64,000 nucleotides of DNA from CAMYMQ01 sp963730305 (GTDB taxonomy: Bacteria > Pseudomonadota > Alphaproteobacteria > Bin65): contig CAVSRB010000008.1 in NCBI GenBank assembly GCA_963730305.1, forward strand, positions 1 through 64,000. The letters are read 5' to 3'. Below the pieces are notes generated by a model, which saw nothing but the letters and a program-made list of their open reading frames with translations, did not search any database and had not been told where the DNA came from. Shown in pieces: positions 35,725 to 47,138 of the stretch; position 1 is the first letter of the stretch, and every line of letters starts with the position of its first letter. Position numbers and translations under genes: made by a program.

Positions 35725-37972
35725 CTAGAGAAAGCTGTACGGGTCGATATCGACCTTGACCCGGACCGACGACGGCCAGTCGAGCGGGCCGAGCCAGCGC
35801 CGGATCGTGTCCTGGATGCGCGCGTCGCGGCCGGCCTTGACCAATAGCCGCACCCGGTGGTGGCCGCGCAGCACGGCCAGCGGCGCGGGCGCCGGGCCGA
35901 GCACCTGGAGCCCCGCCTGCCGGGGTGCGTTGGCGGCGAGCTGCCGCCCGGTACGCTCGACCGCCGCGCCATTGCGCCCCGAGACGATGATCGCCGCCAG
36001 CCGGCCGAAGGGCGGCATATGGAAGGTCTCGCGCGCGGCCAGTTCCTCCTCGACGAAGCGCTCCCGGTCGCCAGCGGCGATCGCCGCGAGCACCGGATGC
36101 TCGGGCATATACGACTGCAGCAGCACCCGGCCGGGGTGCTCGGCGCGCCCGGCCCGGCCGGCGACCTGGCTGAGCAGTTGCCAGGTGCGCTCGGCCGCGC
36201 GCAGGTCGCCGCCCGACAGCGCCAGGTCGGCGTCGATCACGCCGACCAGGGTCAGCAGCGGGAAATGGTGGCCCTTGGCCATGATCTGGGTGCCGACCAG
36301 GATGTCGATCTCGCGCGCCTGGACCCGCGCCACCAGCGCAGCGGCGGCCTCGGGCCCGCGCACGGTGTCGCTCGACATGATCGCCAGTCGGGCCTCGGGG
36401 AAGCGGGCCGCGACCTCCTCGGCCAGCCGCTCGACCCCCGGTCCGCACGGCACCAGGCTGTCGGCGGCGCCGCATTCCGGGCAGGCCTCGGGCAGCGGGG
36501 TCGAATAGCCGCAGTGGTGGCATTCGAGCCGGCCGGCGAGCCGGTGCTCGACCAGCCAGGTGGTGCAGTCCGGGCATTGCATCCGGTGGCCGCATGCGCG
36601 GCACAGGGTCAGCGGCGCGTAGCCCCGGCGGTTGAGGTAGAGCATCGCCTGCTCGCCGGCTTCCAGGGTCTCGCCCAGCGCCGTTTCGACCACTGGCGAC
36701 AGCCAGCGGCCGCGCGGCGGCGGATCGGCGCGCATGTCGACCAGCGCCATTTCGGGCAGGCTGGCGCCGCCGTGCCGCTCGGGCAGGTGGATCTCGCGGT
36801 AGCGCCCGCGCTCGACGTTGACCAGGGTCTCCAGCGACGGCGTCGCCGAGGCCAGGACGATCGGCAACGCGCCCAGGTGCGCGCGCACCACCGCCATGTC
36901 GCGGGCGTGGTAGACGACGCCCTCCTCCTGCTTGAACGAGCCGTCATGCTCCTCGTCGACGACGATCAGGCCGAGGTCGCGGAACGGCAGGAACAGCGCC
37001 GAGCGGGCGCCGACCACGACCGATGCCCGACCTTCGGCGACCGCCCGCCAGGTCAGCCGGCGCTGGCGCCGCGGCAGGTCGGAATGCCACGCCGCCGGCA
37101 GCACGCCGAAGCGCTGGCGGAAGCGGTCGAGCCATTGGGCGCCGAGGGCGATCTCGGGCAGCAGCACGAGGCACTGGCGGCCGGCGCGCAGCGCCTCGGC
37201 GACGGCCTCGAAATAGACCTCGGTCTTGCCCGACCCGGTGACGCCGTCGAGCAGGACCGCGTCGAACGCCGCCGCGCGGACGGCCTCGACCAGCGACCCC
37301 GCCGCCGCGGCCTGGGCCGGCGACAGGGTCACCTTGGAGGCGTCCGGGTCGGGCGCCGACGGTCACCTGGTCGGCCGGGCGGGCGACCCTGACCAGTGCG
37401 CCGGCGTCGACCAGCCCCTTGACCACGCCCGCGCCGACGCCGGCGGCGCGCTGCAGGTCCGGCCCCGCCATCTCGGCGTCGGCGAGCGCGTCGAGCGCCC
37501 GCTGCCGGGCCTCGGTCAGGCGCAGGTCGGGCAGCGGATCGGCGCGGCGCAGCAGGATGTCGGGCGGCGGCGGCTCGAGCGCCTCGGGGATGCTCATCGA
37601 CATGCGCAGCACCGAGCCCGGCGCGGTCAGCGTGTAGCGTGCCACCCAGTCGACGAAGCGCAGGTGCGCGGCCGGCAGGGGCGGCGCGTCGCAGCGGGCG
37701 CGCACCGGCTTCAACCGGTCGTCCGCGACCTCGCCGCTGCCCGGTCCCCAGACCACGCCGACCGCCTCGCGCTGGCCGAAGGGGACCCGCACGAAGTCGC
37801 CCGGGGCGAGGTCGAGCCCCTCGGGCACGGCATAGTCGTAGGCGCCCTTGAGCGGCAGCGGCAAAAGCACCGAAACCCGGGCGATCGCGCCCGCAACGCC
37901 AAGCGCCGAGTCATTTTCTGGGGTCGAATTGTCCGGCCTGAACTGGCGCGCGTCAGATGAATCGTCTATCAT
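35725..37972 (-). CDS. priA: primosomal protein N' (PriA helicase), frame broken by one extra base
   Basis: Replication-restart helicase that binds stalled forks. The N-terminal part reads VLLPLPLKGAYDYAVPEGL and GDFVRVPFGQREAVGVVW (3' DNA-end binding). After an extra base at 37354-37361 the helicase core follows in another frame: Walker A GVTGSGKTEVYFEAV, VDEEHDGSFKQEE, Zn-binding CRACGHRMQCPDC and CHHCGYS...CPECG, GTQIMAKGHHFPLLTLVGV, SQVAGRAGRAEHPGRVLLQSY. Corrected length about 748 residues, normal for PriA. Start 37972 is uncertain; shorter N-termini are possible. It points away from the FHA genes. Confidence 0.93.
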
Positions 37973-38058
37973 TCGATCGTCGGTCGCGACGGCCCTTCAG
38001 TTAACCAATTCGGGAACGGTACCACGCAATCGGAAAGGCGCGGGAGACTAACGCTGAA

Positions 38059-38751
38059 ATGAAGTTCTTCATCGATACTGCCGATCTCAACGAAATCCGC
38101 GATCTCGCGGCAACGGGCCTGCTCGACGGGGTGACCACCAATCCCTCGCTCGTCGCCAAGGCCGGCGGCGACTTCCTGGAAACGATCAAGGAGATCTGCA
38201 GCGTCGTGCCCGGCGACGTCAGCGCCGAGGTCACCGCCACCGACTACCACGCGATGGTGCGCGAGGGCCAACGGCTCGCCAAGCTCGCCGACAACGTCGT
38301 GATCAAGGTGCCGCTGACCATGGACGGGCTCAAGGCCTGCAAGACGCTGCGCAACGAGGGCGTCAAGGTCAACGTCACCCTGTGCTTCTCGCCGGCCCAG
38401 GCGATCCTCGCGGCCAAGGCGGGCGCGACCTACATCTCGCCCTTCGTCGGCCGGCTCGACGACATCTCGATGCCGGGCATGGATCTGATCGCCGACATCG
38501 TCCAGATCTACGACAACTACCCGGCGTTCGAGACCGAGGTGCTGGTCGCCTCGATCCGCCACCCGCTGCACCTGGTCGAGGCGGCGCGCATGGGCGCCCA
38601 CGTCGCGACGGTGCCGCCCGGCGTGCTGCGCCAGCTGTTCTCGCACCCGCTGACCGACAAGGGCCTGGCCGCGTTCCTCGCCGACTGGGAGAAGACCGGC
38701 CAGACGATTCTCGAAGAGCAGCCCGCGGCGGCGACGGCCAAGAGCGGATAA
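38059..38751 (+). CDS. fsa: fructose-6-phosphate aldolase / short transaldolase
   Basis: A 230-residue member of the small transaldolase family (TalC/FSA). MKFFIDTADLNEIRDL, GVTTNPSLVAKAGGDF, VVIKVPLTMDGLKACK with the Schiff-base lysine, VNVTLCFSPAQAILAAKAGATYISPFVGRLDD and VLVASIRHPLHLVEAARMGAHVATVPPGVL are all conserved. Members act as transaldolase in the pentose phosphate pathway or as fructose-6-phosphate aldolase. Sequence alone does not decide. It starts the plus-strand run toward DUF484 and xerC, divergent from priA. Confidence 0.93.
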   Translation: MKFFIDTADLNEIRDLAATGLLDGVTTNPSLVAKAGGDFLETIKEICSVVPGDVSAEVTATDYHAMVREGQRLAKLADNVVIKVPLTMDGLKACKTLRNEGVKVNVTLCFSPAQAILAAKAGATYISPFVGRLDDISMPGMDLIADIVQIYDNYPAFETEVLVASIRHPLHLVEAARMGAHVATVPPGVLRQLFSHPLTDKGLAAFLADWEKTGQTILEEQPAAATAKSG

Positions 38752-38772
38752 CGAGGGGCCTCGTAGAAGAAC

Positions 38773-39462
38773 GTGAGCAAGCCGGAAACCATTGCCGCGG
38801 AAGCGACTGCGCCGATCACCGAGGAGCAGGTGGTCGACTATCTGCGCAGCAACCCGCATTTCCTCGAGGGCCAGCCGGAGCTGATGACCCTGCTGACCCC
38901 GCCGGCCTTCCGGCAGGAGCGGCGCGTCGTCGACTTCCAGCAATACATGATCAAGCGGCTCCAGGACGAGGTCGGCGGGCTGCGCGGCACCCACGACGAG
39001 CTGGTCGAACTCGCTGCGCGGGGCGCGGTCGTTCCAGGGTCAGATCCACAGCGCCGTGCTCGACATCCTCAACGCGCGCAACTTCGAGCATTTCGTCGAC
39101 TCGATCGTCACCGACCTCGGTGTCCATCTCGGGCTCGACGCGGTCGCGCTGTGCATGGAGACCGACCAGTCGGCGCCGCCGCGCACCCGCGCGGGCATCC
39201 GCTTCCTGCCGGTCGGCTACGTCGACCGGATCATGTCCGGCGAAGACCTGCGCATCCGCACGCTGATCCGCGCCGAGCGCAAGATCTACGGCGGCGGCGC
39301 GACGCTGGTCGCGTCCGACGCGCTGCTGCGGCTCAGCATCAGCTCGGCGACGCCGGACGCGCTGCTCGCGCTCGGCTCGCGCGACGAGGCCTTCTTCCGG
39401 CCCGGCCACGGCACCGACCTGCTCGCCTTTCTCGGCCACGCGATCGAGAGCACGGCGCGGGC

Positions 39463-39484
<22 letters not shown>
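38773..39484 (+). CDS. DUF484 family protein, frame broken by one extra base
   Basis: GAF-like DUF484 protein, probably upstream partner of xerC as in many proteobacteria. GTG start; the N-terminal part has ITEEQVVDYLRSNPHFLEGQPEL and VVDFQQYMIKRLQDEV. The frame breaks at 39008-39009 (TCGAACTCG context). Removing one A gives LVDSLRGARSFQGQIHSAVLDIL, which aligns with relatives, then NFEHFVDSIVTDLGVHLGLDAVALCME and the end RAWLDLPA (236 residues). An alternative site is the GGGG at 39020-39023. The 3' end overlaps the xerC start by 22 bp. Confidence 0.88.
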
Positions 39485-40412
<928 letters not shown>

Positions 40413-40499
40413 GCCGAGCGCGCGTCGCCGGGACACGATCGGGCCCCCGGATGCACCGATTGCGCTATACTCGGCAGCGGTGATCAGGGAGACCCCGCG

Positions 40500-40811
40500 A
40501 TGAAGCGCTATACGATCGGGCGTGACGAGAACAACGACATCGTCCTGTCGGACCCTTCGGTCTCGCGGCAGCACGCGGAGATCGTCGACACCGGCGACGG
40601 CACCTACAAGCTGGTCGATTCGGGCAGCAGCAACGGCACCTGGTGGATGGACGACGACGGCTGGAAGCGGGTCACCACGGCCGAGCTGGAAGCCGACACG
40701 CTGGTCCGCATCGGCGACCACCTGACCTCGATCACCGCGCTGTTGACCGCGGCCGGCGCGCCGCCGGTACCCCGGCGCCCCATCGACGAATACACCAAGC
40801 CCGGGCGCTAG
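40500..40811 (+). CDS. single-domain FHA protein
   Basis: A 103-residue protein that is essentially one FHA domain: MKRYTIGRDENNDIVLSDPSVSRQHAEI, LVDSGSSNGTWWMD, VRIGDHLTSITALL, with a short tail PPVPRRPIDEYTKPGR. It is a close paralogue of the FHA domains at 32.6 and 34.8 kb but has no membrane helix. TATACT at 40466-40471 may be its -10. It probably binds a phosphothreonine target; the kinase and partner are unknown. It converges on the cupin gene. Confidence 0.85.
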   Translation: MKRYTIGRDENNDIVLSDPSVSRQHAEIVDTGDGTYKLVDSGSSNGTWWMDDDGWKRVTTAELEADTLVRIGDHLTSITALLTAAGAPPVPRRPIDEYTKPGR

Positions 40812-40820
40812 CCGAGAACA

Positions 40821-40835
40821 GGTCGGGCGCCGACC
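40821..40835. terminator. candidate bidirectional stem-loop between convergent genes
   Basis: GGTCGG-GCG-CCGACC sits in the 28-bp space between the ends of the FHA gene (40811) and the cupin gene (40840). No T-tract follows, so it is only a weak candidate terminator. Confidence 0.35.
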
Positions 40836-40839
40836 GCCG

Positions 40840-41302
40840 CTACTTGGGCGCTTTCGCCGGCACCGTGTTCGGCCGGCCCTGGGCGCCCATGAACACGGCC
40901 AGCACCCGCATGATCCCCTTGCCCGTATTGCGCCCGTTGTGGGGCGCGTGGATCGCCTCCATCAGGCTGTCGCCCTTGCGATAGACCCGCTTGCCGTGGA
41001 CGCCGTAGTCGACGGTCAGCTCGCCCTCGAGGATATAGCCGTAGAGCGGCACGCCGTGCCGGTGCCAGCCGGTCTCCTCGCCGGGCTTGAGGGTCACGAT
41101 CACGGCGGTGACCTTGGCCGGCGCCCCGGTGGGATAGGCGATGCGCTCGCCGATGATCGTGCGGCTGGTCGACAGCAGCGGCTGGACGCGGGGGTAGAAA
41201 TCCTTGGCCGACGCCGAGGGCGCGGCGACCGCGACCGCGGCCAACGCGGCGAGCGAGCAAGCCAGGCACGACGGGCCCGAGACAGGCCTGCGATTCGATC
41301 AT
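40840..41302 (-). CDS. exported cupin-domain protein, N-terminal frame uncertain
   Basis: Small beta-barrel protein, about 153 residues if one base near the start is removed. The secretion signal is seen as CLACSLAALAAVAVAAPSASA before KDFYPRV. The cupin motifs are GEETGWHRHGVPLYGYILEGEL and VHGKRVYRKGDSLMEAIHAPHNG, with the HxH and E/H ligands. In the signal-peptide frame the nearest start is TTG 41244, inside the hydrophobic stretch; ATG 41302 is in the preceding frame. An extra A near 41293 (GATCGAATCGC) would join them as MIDRRPVSG. The function is unknown; cupins of this size are often detoxifying or sensor proteins. Confidence 0.7.
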
Positions 41303-41310
41303 TGAAATCC

Positions 41311-42003
41311 TCACTTCGGCTGCGGTGCGACCCGGAAGAAGACACCGTCGATCTGGAGCTGGCGGGCGATATGGCGGCTGAAATAGCCGGGGATGAACAG
41401 GTGCGGCTCGTAGCCGCGCGCGGCCATGGCGTCGACCATCGCGCGCCAGTCGGGCTCGCCCTCGTAGATCTCGACGATCGACATCTCGAGCTGCCAGCCG
41501 GCGACGCGGTCCATCACCGGCCCGGCGCCCTCGACCACCGGCCGCTCGAAGCCCTGGGTGTCGACCTTGACGAAGACGGTGTCGTCGGCGCCGGCATAGT
41601 CGTCGAACACCGTGGCCAGGCGGTGGATCGGCACCTCCTCGCTGCCGACCATGCGCGAGCTCGGGGTGAAGGCCATCGCCGAATCGGCCAGCGGCAGCGC
41701 CGAGCTCATATCGGTCTCGGCCGAGATGTTGAGGGTGAGCGTGCCGTCGCGGTCGCCCAGCGCCATCCGCGGCGCGACCGTCCAGTCCGGGTCGCCGGCG
41801 GCCTTCTCCATCAGCGCGGCGTGGACCGCCGACTGCGGCTCGAACGAGACGATGCGCCCGTCGTAGCCGGCGCGGCGGAGATAGCCGGCATACTCGCCCT
41901 TGTGGCCGCCGACGTCGAACACCAGCGTCACGCCGTGGTGGCGGAAGATGGTGACCAGGTTCTCCCAATGGGTCCGCTTGGGCTTCTTCCCGCCGTCGCT
42001 CAT
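41311..42003 (-). CDS. FkbM family methyltransferase
   Basis: A 230-residue SAM-dependent methyltransferase. The SAM motif VFDVGGHKGEYAGYLRRAGY and the family-specific VFVKVDTQGFERPVVEGAG and QLEMSIVEIYEGEPDW are clear. FkbM enzymes methylate hydroxyls of sugars or polyketides; the substrate here is unknown. The start overlaps the MFS stop (ATGA). Co-transcription with an MFS exporter gene is likely. Confidence 0.88.
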   Translation of the reverse strand: MSDGGKKPKRTHWENLVTIFRHHGVTLVFDVGGHKGEYAGYLRRAGYDGRIVSFEPQSAVHAALMEKAAGDPDWTVAPRMALGDRDGTLTLNISAETDMSSALPLADSAMAFTPSSRMVGSEEVPIHRLATVFDDYAGADDTVFVKVDTQGFERPVVEGAGPVMDRVAGWQLEMSIVEIYEGEPDWRAMVDAMAARGYEPHLFIPGYFSRHIARQLQIDGVFFRVAPQPK

Positions 42004-43217
42004 GCGCCCTCCGTTTTGGTCGCGGTGCCCCGCTCGCGGCCCATCACGGCGACCGCGACCGCGCCGACCGCCGCGCCGGCACCGATCACCGCGAAGGCGG
42101 CGAGCCAGCCGCCCTCCGAGGCACCGCCGGCGAGGTCGAGCACGATACCGACCGCGAGCGAGCCGAGAAAGCCACAGCCGAAGCCGAGCGTCGAGTGGAC
42201 CGCCAGGGTCGCGCCGCGATAGCCGGCCGGCGACGCCTCGACGGCTCCGGCGGTCAACGCCGCCGAATCCGCCATCACCGGCACCGAATAGACCATGCAC
42301 AGGACGACGATCATGCCATAGGGCAGGCCCGCGGCCGCGCCGATCACCACCGCCATCACGGTCGATGTCGCCATGACCAGGATCAGCACCCGCCGCCGGC
42401 CGAAGCGCATGGCCAGCTCGTTGCCGCCGATGCTGGCGAACAGCCCGATCAGGTTGAGCAGCGCCGCCGTCGCCGTCGCGCTCAGCCACGGCCGGTCCGT
42501 GGTCTGGTTGGCGGCGACCCAGGTCAGGAAGGCGACGATCCAGCCGCGCAGGGCGAACAGCTCCCAGACGTGGCCGGCATAGCCGAGGATGTAGGCCATC
42601 GCCGGCTTGCAGCGCAGCACCGGGCGCAGGTCGAACAGGTGGGTGTCGGGCCGGGTCGCGGGCCGCCCGCCGGGGACGAAGAACAGCACGATCAAGCCTG
42701 AGAGCGCCGCGCCGAGGCCGGCGGCGGCGAAGGCCCAGCGCCAGCCAAACGCCGACCCGACCTCGCCCGCGATGAAGAAGGAGGCCGCCGCACCGATGCT
42801 GAACGTCGCGGTGTAGAAGGACACCCAGCGCGACTGGCCGGGCCCGGTGACCCGGTCGCTGAGGATCTTGAGGCCCGGCATATAGGTGCCCGCCACGCCG
42901 ACCCCCGCCGCCGCCTGGAACGCCAGCGCGGTCCAGAAGCCGTTCGCGAACACGGCGAAGCCGAAGCCCGCCAGCGACGAGACCAGCACGCCGCCGAGAC
43001 AGATCCAGCGCGCGTCGTGCCGGTCGGTGAGCGAGACCAGCAGGGTGACGCTCGCCATGTAGCCGGCGAAATAGGCGCCGCTCAGGGTGCCGGCGGCGGT
43101 GTTGCTCAGCTTCCACTCGTCGATGAAGGTCGGCATCAGGGACGGGAAGGTAGCGAACCCCGCCAGCCCCAGCGCCTCGGCGAGGCACAAGAGCGCGACC
43201 AGCCGCCCCGGCCTCAT
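42000..43217 (-). CDS. MFS transporter
   Basis: A 405-residue major facilitator with about 12 hydrophobic segments. LSGAYFAGYMASVTLLVSLTDRHDAR carries the loop 2-3 motif (here SLTDRHDARW rather than the classical GxxxDRxGRR), and loop 8-9 has MRFGRRRVLILVMA. The N-terminus is MRPGRLVALLCLAEALGLAGF. Substrate unknown. It lies in a four-gene run (PGPGW-like, MFS, FkbM, cupin). Confidence 0.85.
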   Translation of the reverse strand: MRPGRLVALLCLAEALGLAGFATFPSLMPTFIDEWKLSNTAAGTLSGAYFAGYMASVTLLVSLTDRHDARWICLGGVLVSSLAGFGFAVFANGFWTALAFQAAAGVGVAGTYMPGLKILSDRVTGPGQSRWVSFYTATFSIGAAASFFIAGEVGSAFGWRWAFAAAGLGAALSGLIVLFFVPGGRPATRPDTHLFDLRPVLRCKPAMAYILGYAGHVWELFALRGWIVAFLTWVAANQTTDRPWLSATATAALLNLIGLFASIGGNELAMRFGRRRVLILVMATSTVMAVVIGAAAGLPYGMIVVLCMVYSVPVMADSAALTAGAVEASPAGYRGATLAVHSTLGFGCGFLGSLAVGIVLDLAGGASEGGWLAAFAVIGAGAAVGAVAVAVMGRERGTATKTEGA

Positions 43218-44008
43218 CGGCCCTTCGCCCCGGCCTTGCGGTTGCGGCCGAACCTGCGGTGCAGCCAGTCCTTCGCCTGGTGTTCGACCCGGTCGTACTT
43301 GTGCGCCCATTGGGGATAGCGCCGGCGCAGCCGCGCGCGCGCCAGCCGGACCCGCGGCGACACCCGCGCCAGGAACAGGAAACCGATGACCAGGAACAGG
43401 ATGCCCTGGAGGATCGGCAGGAAGATGCCGAGCACGCCCAGGAAGATGAAGCTGTAGCCGAGCCCGTAATTGACCAGCCGCTTGCGGGCGCCGCGCCGCG
43501 TCCGCGCCGCCTTGCGCCGGCGGGGGAACGGGACGTTGAGATTGAATGCGCGGGCCAGCGGCAGCCAGGTCACGAAGGCGAGCAGCCACACCAGCGGGGC
43601 CGCGATCCACCCTTCGCGCACGATCGCGCGGTAGACCGTCCGGCCCGCATAGGCGCCCGGCGCGGGGCCGAGGACGTAACGCGGCGTTGCCGACGGCGGC
43701 TTGTCGATCCGGGTGGCGAAGTCGGGCGAGACGGTGACGACCACGCCCTGGCTCCGCTCGGTGATCAGCTCGGCGGAGAACAGGCGCAGGCCGATGGCCG
43801 CGGCGGTGAACGCGAGCAGCAGGCCGTGCGCCGACCCGCGCCAGCCGCTCAAGCCCAGCCAATAGGCGCCGGCGAGCAGTCCCGCGATCGCGGCCAGGCC
43901 GACCCAGACGTCACCGCCGTCGGCCAGCCCGGCGATGCCGAAGCCGACCCCGGCCGCGAGCACGGCCCAGCCCGGCCAGGTCGGGATATAGCGTTGGCGC
44001 GAGGTCAT
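43214..44008 (-). CDS. membrane protein, PGPGW/DUF454-like C-terminal half
   Basis: A 264-residue protein with about six membrane helices. The N-terminal half (IPTWPGWAVLAAGVGFGIAGLADGGDVW) is unrecognised. The C-terminal half has VNYGLGYSFIFLGVLGIFLPILQGILFLVIGFLFLARVSPRVR, resembling small PGPGW-type membrane proteins, and ends in a basic tail (HRRFGRNRKAGAKGR). No function is assigned. It overlaps the MFS start by 4 bp. Confidence 0.65.
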   Translation of the reverse strand: MTSRQRYIPTWPGWAVLAAGVGFGIAGLADGGDVWVGLAAIAGLLAGAYWLGLSGWRGSAHGLLLAFTAAAIGLRLFSAELITERSQGVVVTVSPDFATRIDKPPSATPRYVLGPAPGAYAGRTVYRAIVREGWIAAPLVWLLAFVTWLPLARAFNLNVPFPRRRKAARTRRGARKRLVNYGLGYSFIFLGVLGIFLPILQGILFLVIGFLFLARVSPRVRLARARLRRRYPQWAHKYDRVEHQAKDWLHRRFGRNRKAGAKGR

Positions 44009-44047
44009 CGCGCGGCGACCGACGGGGTTGGGCTCAAGCGCGTCGCA

Positions 44048-45449
<1,402 letters not shown>

Positions 45450-45604
45450 ACCGTCCTTCACTCTCACTTTTGCTCGGTTCCGGGCGCGGACGCCGCGGGA
45501 CGTGTCTCGTCCGGATGATGATGTTGTGCCTGGCTGGCGCCCGCCCAACCCCTTTTCTATGATGCCCGCTGCCTGCGGTCCATCGGAGCCTCGGAGGTCA
45601 AGGA

Positions 45605-46018
45605 GTGGAAGCCGTCATCCAGAGCCTGCTCGCCGGTGCGCCGGTGTTCCTGCTGCATGTCGGGGTCACCCTCGTCATGCTGGTTATCGGCGTCGTCCTT
45701 TACATGTGGATGACGCCCTACGAGGACATCAAGCTGATTCGCGAAAACAACACCGCCGCCGGCATCGCGCTGGGCGGGGTGATCCTGGCCATGGGCATCC
45801 CGCTGGCCAGCACCATGCGGAGCAGCGTCAACGTCTGGGACATCGTGCTGTGGGGCGCGCTGACCATCATTCTGCAAATGCTGGTGTTCAAGGTCATCGA
45901 CTGGGTGCTGAAGGACCTGCCCCGGCGGATCGAGGCCGGCGAGATCGGCGCGGCGGGGCTGCTGACCGGGGCCAAGCTGGCGGTCGCCGCGATCAACGCC
46001 GCCGCCGTGGCGACCTGA
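45605..46018 (+). CDS. DUF350 family membrane protein
   Basis: A 137-residue protein with about four hydrophobic segments, GTG start behind GGAG. Typical DUF350 features: GVTLVMLVIGVVLYMWMTPYEDIKLIRENNTAAGIALGGVILAMGIPLAS and VLWGALTIILQMLVFKVIDWVLKDLPRRIEAGEIGAAGLL. The family is common in proteobacteria and uncharacterised. The NNTAAGIALGG motif lies between the two membrane pairs. A protease gene starts 13 bp downstream. Divergent from lpdA. Confidence 0.85.
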   Translation: MEAVIQSLLAGAPVFLLHVGVTLVMLVIGVVLYMWMTPYEDIKLIRENNTAAGIALGGVILAMGIPLASTMRSSVNVWDIVLWGALTIILQMLVFKVIDWVLKDLPRRIEAGEIGAAGLLTGAKLAVAAINAAAVAT

Positions 46019-46031
46019 GCGGGCCGCCGCC

Positions 46032-46958
46032 GTGTCCCGCCTGGCGATCGTCATCGTCGGCCTGCTGGTCGTCGTCGGCGCGGTCGACCTGCTGCTCGGC
46101 GGCGAGACGGGCGACCGCCGGCCCACGCCGCGCGTCGCCGGGCCCGAGACGCCCGGACCGCAGCAGCAGTGGAAGCCGCCGCCGGTCGCCGGCAGGCGGG
46201 GCGAGACGCTGAAGCCGCCGTCGGCGGCCGACCCGACGATCCTGATCAACATCCCGGTCGAGAAGCGCTCGTCGATCGGCACCGCCTTCTCGATCGACCC
46301 GCGCGGCGTGTGGCTGACCGCGCGCCACGTCGCCGACAGCTGCCGGCGGATCTACATCCTCGTCCGCCCGCGCCAGGGGATGCGGGTGGTCAGCGTCTAC
46401 ATCCACCCGCGCGCCGACCTGGCGCTGCTGCGCACCCGCAAGGGCGCGCCCAACCTGACCTTCGGCCAGGCGGCGCTGCGCCTCGGCCAGGCCGGCTACC
46501 ATTTCGGCTTCCCCAAGGGCCAGCCCGGCGCGGTGACCTCGACCCTGATCGGCCGGCGGGTGATGCGCGTCCGCGGCCGCTACGCCACCGACGAGCCGGT
46601 CGTCGCCTGGGCCGAACGCGACCGGGTGCCGTTCAGCGACGGCGGCCTGGGCGGCATCAGCGGCGGTCCCGCGCTCGACGCCAACGGCAACGTGATCGGC
46701 GTGACCGTCGCCGGCACCAAGCGGCGCGGCCGGGTCTACACCACGGCGCCGTCGTCGATCCGCGCCGCCCTGCGCGCCGCGCGGGTCACGCCGCCGTCGA
46801 CAGCGACGGCGACCGCCCATCCCGACGCCCGCAACTTCGTCACCGTCGGCGCCGCCCTGCGCGCCAAGCTGACCGTGGCCAAGGTGCTGTGCTACGCCAG
46901 CGACCGGGTGCGCCGGGGCAACCCGCGGCGGCCGGCGGTCGGCGGCGGAAGCGAGTGA
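46032..46958 (+). CDS. trypsin-like serine protease, membrane-anchored
   Basis: A 308-residue protein: an N-terminal signal or anchor (LAIVIVGLLVVVGAVDLLLGG), a Pro-rich linker, and a chymotrypsin-like domain with His in WLTARHVADSC, Asp in PRADLALLRT and Ser in GGLGGISGGPALDANG, so a complete triad. There is no PDZ domain, unlike DegP. Extracytoplasmic. It lies 13 bp after the DUF350 gene, suggesting a functional pair. After the gene the DNA is a palindromic element. Confidence 0.85.
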   Translation: MSRLAIVIVGLLVVVGAVDLLLGGETGDRRPTPRVAGPETPGPQQQWKPPPVAGRRGETLKPPSAADPTILINIPVEKRSSIGTAFSIDPRGVWLTARHVADSCRRIYILVRPRQGMRVVSVYIHPRADLALLRTRKGAPNLTFGQAALRLGQAGYHFGFPKGQPGAVTSTLIGRRVMRVRGRYATDEPVVAWAERDRVPFSDGGLGGISGGPALDANGNVIGVTVAGTKRRGRVYTTAPSSIRAALRAARVTPPSTATATAHPDARNFVTVGAALRAKLTVAKVLCYASDRVRRGNPRRPAVGGGSE

Positions 46959-46989
46959 TCGGCAAGGCTATTCCCAAGGCGTCGAGGGC

Positions 46990-47099
46990 CCCTCACCCTC
47001 CCATTGCTGCGCAATGGGCCCCTCCCTCTCCCTGTGGGAGAGGGTTGCGCAGGGTTGGCGAGGCGATAGCCGAGCCTTACCCGGAGCTGGGTGAGGGGT
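46990..47099. repeat. 110-bp palindromic (REP-like) element
   Basis: It is bounded by the 10-bp inverted repeat CCCCTCACCC (46990-46999) and GGGTGAGGGG (47090-47099). Inside are two perfect hairpins, CCCATTGC-TGC-GCAATGGG (47001-47019) and CCCTCTCCC-TGT-GGGAGAGGG (47025-47045), and a weaker GGC-rich hairpin near 47059-47077. It lies between two convergent genes. The structure is typical of dispersed intergenic palindromes in GC-rich proteobacteria. Confidence 0.75.
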
Positions 47100-47138
47100 C
47101 AGCGCCGACGGGTCGACCCCGCCGCCCGGGGCGATCCC

